NCBI GenBank assembly: GCA_051000715.1
Contig: JBPCOB010000213.1
Coordinates: 1 to 8,031, forward strand
DNA from: JBPCOB01 sp051000715
Lineage (GTDB): Bacteria; Actinomycetota; Actinomycetes; JALYNC01
DNA: 8,031 nt
Direction: 5' to 3'
The notes below the pieces were generated by a model. That model did no database searches, was not told where the DNA came from, and worked only from the letters and a program-made list of their open reading frames with translations. Shown here one piece after another: positions 5,689 to 8,031 of the stretch (position 1 is the first letter of the stretch; the number at the start of each line of letters is the position of its first letter). A program made the translations under genes and the position numbers.

Positions 5689-6537
5689 ATGACGGCCCTG
5701 CTGCTCGGACTCGCGTCCGCGGTCTCGTTCGGGGCAGCGGATTTCCTGGCTGGGCTGCTGTCCCGGCGGGCGCACTTCGCGCTGGTCGGGCTGGTCAGCC
5801 AGGTGAGCGCGGCGACTTGCGCCTGCGCCGCCCTTCCCTGGTTCGGCGGAGCGGGTCCCAGCGCAATGGCATTGGGATGGGGAGCCGCCAGTGGGTTGGG
5901 CGGCGGGGTCGGCAGCCTGGCGCTGTACCGGGGACTCGGTCACGGCCAGATGAGCATTGTCGCACCGCTGTCGGCGGTCGGCGGCGCCGGTTTACCCGCG
6001 CTGGCTGGCCTGGCTCTCGGAGAACGCCCCTCGCTGCTGGCGGTCCTCGGGATACTCCTCGCCTTACCGGCGGTGTGGCTCGTCGCCCGACCCGCGGGCC
6101 GAACTGGGGCCTCGGCCTCCACAGAGGTGACCGACGGCCTGCTGGCGGGGGCCGGTTTCGCCCTGCTGTTCATCGCGCTGGACCGCGCCGGTGACCGCAG
6201 CGGGCTCTGGCCGGTCGCCGCCGGTCAGCTCGCCTCGCTGGCGGTGCTTACAGGCTTCGTCCTCACCCGCCGCCCTGCTCGAACCAGGCACAGGGCCGGA
6301 GCTGGCGCTCGAATTGGAGCCGCAGTCCTCGTCGGAGCGATCAGCGTCGGCGCGACCCTGCTGTACTTCCTGGCCACCCACGCCGGACTGCTTGCCGTGG
6401 TCGCCGTCCTCACCTCACTTTACCCAGCCGTCACCATTGTGCTCGCCATCCTCGTTCTCCACGAACGCGCCACCAGGGTGCAGCGGGTCGGGCTGACCCT
6501 TGCCGTAGCTGCGGTCACTATGATCACCATCGCTTGA
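5689..6537 (+). CDS. EamA/DMT-superfamily transporter
   Basis: A 282-residue inner-membrane protein made of two EamA repeats, about ten transmembrane helices in all. The first repeat spans about 2-134, the second about 148-282. Each ends with the family signature: ALYRGLGHGQMSIVAPLSA to LGERPS (78-115) and LTSLYPAVTIVLAILVLHERATR (241-263), where the conserved Glu-Arg closes the ninth and fourth helices. A short basic loop at 193-205 separates helices in the second half. ATG 5689 follows the ribosome site AGGTGAG with 2-3 bases spacing, and length is normal. Members move small metabolites, often exporting amino acids or drugs; substrate cannot be deduced. Divergent placement from PadR suggests that PadR controls it. 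The gene runs convergently toward add; the 102 bases between (6538-6639) hold no gene and no convincing terminator, only a weak AAGGC/GCCTT pairing. Confidence 0.92.
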   Translation: MTALLLGLASAVSFGAADFLAGLLSRRAHFALVGLVSQVSAATCACAALPWFGGAGPSAMALGWGAASGLGGGVGSLALYRGLGHGQMSIVAPLSAVGGAGLPALAGLALGERPSLLAVLGILLALPAVWLVARPAGRTGASASTEVTDGLLAGAGFALLFIALDRAGDRSGLWPVAAGQLASLAVLTGFVLTRRPARTRHRAGAGARIGAAVLVGAISVGATLLYFLATHAGLLAVVAVLTSLYPAVTIVLAILVLHERATRVQRVGLTLAVAAVTMITIA

Positions 6538-6639
6538 GAGAAACGACAAAGGCCTGCCTGCGATGCCGGGGTACTGAGCCTTGCCGCGATCGGCTGAACT
6601 GCCCGGGAACCGGCTGAAAGGCGCTCGGACCCTCGGCGA

Positions 6640-7764
6640 TTAGCGGGGGACGGCGGCGGGGTCGGCGAGTAGTGCGGCGTACGCCGGCTTGATCACGTTG
6701 TTGATGATCGCGAGGCGCTGGTCGAAGGGCAGGAAGGCGCTCTTCATGGCGTTGGTGGTCAGCCACTGGACGTCGGCCCAGCCATAGCCGAAGGCCTCGA
6801 CCAGCGCGGCGAGCTCCGAGGACAGCGTCACGCCGCTGACCAGGCGGTTGTCGGTGTTGACCGTCACCCGGAACTGCAGCCGGCGCAGCAGGCCGATGGG
6901 GTGCTCGGCGATCGAGCCGACCGCGCCGGTGTGCACGTTCGACGTCGGGCACATCTCGAGTGGCACCCGGGTGTCCCGGACGAAGGCCGCCAGCCGACCC
7001 AGCCGGGCGTCGCCGTCCTCGTCGTTCACGGTGATGTCGTCGATGATCCGTACGCCGTGACCCAGCCGATCGGCGTTGCACCACTGCAGCGCCTCCCAGA
7101 TCGACGGCAGCCCGAAGGCCTCGCCGGCGTGAATCGTGTAGTGGCCGTTGTTGCGCTGCATGTGCTGAAAGGCGTCGAGGTGACGGGTCGGTGGGTAGCC
7201 CGCCTCGGCACCGGCGATGTCGAAGCCGGCCACGCCCTCGTCGCGGTAGCGAATGGCCAACGCGGCGATCTCCAGCGAGCGGGCGGCGTGCCGCATGGCG
7301 GTGAGCAGCGTGCCTACCCGGATGGAGAGCCCAGCCGCCGCGGCCCTGGCCGAGCCGAGCTCGAAGCCCTCGAGCACGCCTTGCACGACCTCGTCCAGGG
7401 TGAGCCCTTCGTCGACATGCAGTTCCGGGGCGAAGCGCACCTCGGCGTACACCACGCCATCGGCGGCCAGGTCTTCGGCGCACTCGGCAGCAACCCGGAC
7501 CAGCGCCTCCTTCGTCTGCATCACGCCGACGGTGTGGCCGAACGGCGCCAGGTAGCGCTCGAGGCTGCCACCGCCGGCGTCCCGCCGGAACCAGCCGGCC
7601 AGCTCCTCGACCTCGGTCGTGGGAAGGGCGTCGTAGCCGCTGTCTTCCGCCAGCTGGACCACCGTGGCCGGTCGTAGGCCGCCGTCCAGATGATCGTGCA
7701 GGAGGACCTTGGGGGCGCGGCGCAGCTCCTCGAGGGTTGGGGCCGACTGGGGGACTGCCGTCAC
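6640..7764 (-). CDS. add: Adenosine deaminase
   Basis: A 374-residue zinc metallohydrolase that converts adenosine and deoxyadenosine to inosine and deoxyinosine in cytoplasmic purine salvage. All metal and catalytic residues are visible: LLHDHLDGG (His23, His25 zinc ligands), IHAGEAFG (His212 zinc, Glu215 proton donor), LGHG (His236) and VNTDN (Asp305, zinc). Substrate-pocket motifs AEVRFAPELH (107-116) and AGFDIAGAEAG (179-189) and the late motif CPTSNVHTG (272-280) are in place. Many Add proteins have Asp-Asp at 305-306; here the second is Asn, in TDNRLVSG, a form I associate with actinobacterial enzymes. The GTG start at 7764 places the His motif at the usual distance from the N-terminus; the ribosome site is weak (GGTCGGTCG). 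The usual partner PNP, which would cleave the inosine made here, survives in this window only as a remnant. Confidence 0.97.
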   Translation of the reverse strand: MTAVPQSAPTLEELRRAPKVLLHDHLDGGLRPATVVQLAEDSGYDALPTTEVEELAGWFRRDAGGGSLERYLAPFGHTVGVMQTKEALVRVAAECAEDLAADGVVYAEVRFAPELHVDEGLTLDEVVQGVLEGFELGSARAAAAGLSIRVGTLLTAMRHAARSLEIAALAIRYRDEGVAGFDIAGAEAGYPPTRHLDAFQHMQRNNGHYTIHAGEAFGLPSIWEALQWCNADRLGHGVRIIDDITVNDEDGDARLGRLAAFVRDTRVPLEMCPTSNVHTGAVGSIAEHPIGLLRRLQFRVTVNTDNRLVSGVTLSSELAALVEAFGYGWADVQWLTTNAMKSAFLPFDQRLAIINNVIKPAYAALLADPAAVPR

Positions 7765-7781
7765 CGACCGACCGTACCGAA

Positions 7782-7826
7782 GGGGCCTAGCCCCGGCCTT
7801 TCAGTAAGCCAGTGATGAAAGGTCAA
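7782..7826 (-). promoter_or_regulatory. add upstream region: inverted repeat, possible minus-35 and leader hairpin
   Basis: CCTTTCA (7797-7803) and TGAAAGG (7816-7822) are perfect 7-bp arms around a 12-base centre. A G-U and a G-C pair at 7795-7796/7823-7824 extend the stem to 9 in RNA. On the minus strand the outer arm overlaps TTGACC (complement of 7821-7826), a good minus-35, but no clean minus-10 is found at 16-18 bases. Nearer to the gene, GGGGC-CTA-GCCCC (7782-7794) can form a 5-bp hairpin in the leader, 18-30 bases before the GTG. A repressor site is the best reading; the promoter assignment is weak. Confidence 0.38.
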
Positions 7827-7944
7827 CGACGCCGTAGTGGGTCTACGACGGATTCGTGGGATGGAGACATACGGAGCAGACCGACCGGGTCGTCGGCGTC
7901 TCCGGGTCCTTCCAGGGTCGTGGGCGGGCGGCGGTGTCCGCGGC

Positions 7945-8031
7945 TCAGGGAACGGGCAGCGGCAGCGCCTGCAGCCGGGCGAACGCCGCAGCGAACTCCA
8001 GCCGCCACGGCCAGCCGGCGTCGATGCGGAC
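7945..8031 (-). CDS. C-terminal end of an unidentified protein (partial)
   Basis: On the minus strand a frame open from the window edge encodes 28 residues and stops at TGA (7947-7945). Residues 5-14 read AGWPWRLEFA and the end reads LQALPLPVP. About 26 of 28 codons end in G or C, and the mix of Trp, Phe, Leu and Ala looks like a real protein end rather than the arginine/proline-rich shadows seen elsewhere. I do not recognise the family. It would lie upstream of add in the same direction, about 180 bases away. Those 180 bases (7765-7944) contain only the add regulatory region and no gene. Confidence 0.45.
   Translation of the reverse strand, partial: VRIDAGWPWRLEFAAAFARLQALPLPVP

Noticed and set aside
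6538..6639. Terminator between the convergent EamA and add genes
   Set aside because: Only a 5-base AAGGC/GCCTT pairing with a long loop and a CGGCTGAA direct repeat are visible; there is no stable stem followed by a T-run.
6524..7483. Minus-strand open frame of 319 codons over add
   Set aside because: It lies out of frame within add, is rich in Arg/Gly/Pro and has no motif, while the add frame has every catalytic residue.
7782..7794. GGGGC-CTA-GCCCC hairpin as an intrinsic terminator
   Set aside because: It has a short stem, no T-run on either strand, and lies in the leader of add; a minor leader structure is more likely.
7823..8008. Minus-strand 61-codon open frame near the right edge
   Set aside because: Its composition is shadow-like and it conflicts with the better supported partial C-terminus ending at 7945 in another frame.

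Overview
The window comes from a high-GC actinobacterium (Actinomycetota). The genes have strong G/C at third codon positions, several GTG starts, short ATGA/GTGA gene overlaps, a PadR plus HAAS-protein pair, an MMPL transporter, and an adenosine deaminase with the TDN active-site variant that I associate with this phylum. Genus cannot be set from sequence alone. No RNA gene, CRISPR array, insertion sequence or phage gene was seen.

Layout. Left edge (2-469, +): the C-terminal end of an MMPL-family membrane transporter. It meets, almost end to end, a two-gene minus-strand operon (472-2921) in which a GCS2-type glutamate-cysteine-ligase-like enzyme is followed, with an ATGA overlap, by an M20D amidohydrolase. 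Upstream of that operon, 2934-3112 holds a perfect 12-bp palindrome and a longer inverted repeat but no convincing gene. At 3113-3328 (+) lies the decayed C-terminus of a trimeric purine nucleoside phosphorylase (PNP), readable only by moving between two frames. The uronate dehydrogenase gene (udh, 3325-4125, +) begins inside the last codons of this remnant.

On the minus strand, 4208-5601 encodes a PadR repressor followed, with another ATGA overlap, by a membrane protein with an N-terminal HAAS domain and a tail of three exact 26-residue repeats. An 87-bp AT-richer gap separates padR from a divergent EamA/DMT transporter (5689-6537, +). Adenosine deaminase (add, 6640-7764, -) follows, with a hairpin-forming leader and an inverted repeat upstream. 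The last 87 bases encode the C-terminus of an unidentified minus-strand protein.

How the parts relate. In Mycobacterium tuberculosis, M20 amidohydrolases (amiA1/amiB1), divergent PNP (deoD), pmmB, upp and add lie close together. This window looks like an eroded form of that neighbourhood: an M20 amidohydrolase and add are kept, PNP is reduced to a fragment, and unrelated accessory genes (udh, PadR/HAAS, EamA) sit between. Add makes inosine, the normal PNP substrate, so loss of this PNP copy predicts either a second PNP elsewhere or a different route for inosine. The GCS2/M20D pair is the most interesting biochemical unit, since it couples a putative amide-forming ligase with a putative amide-cleaving hydrolase.
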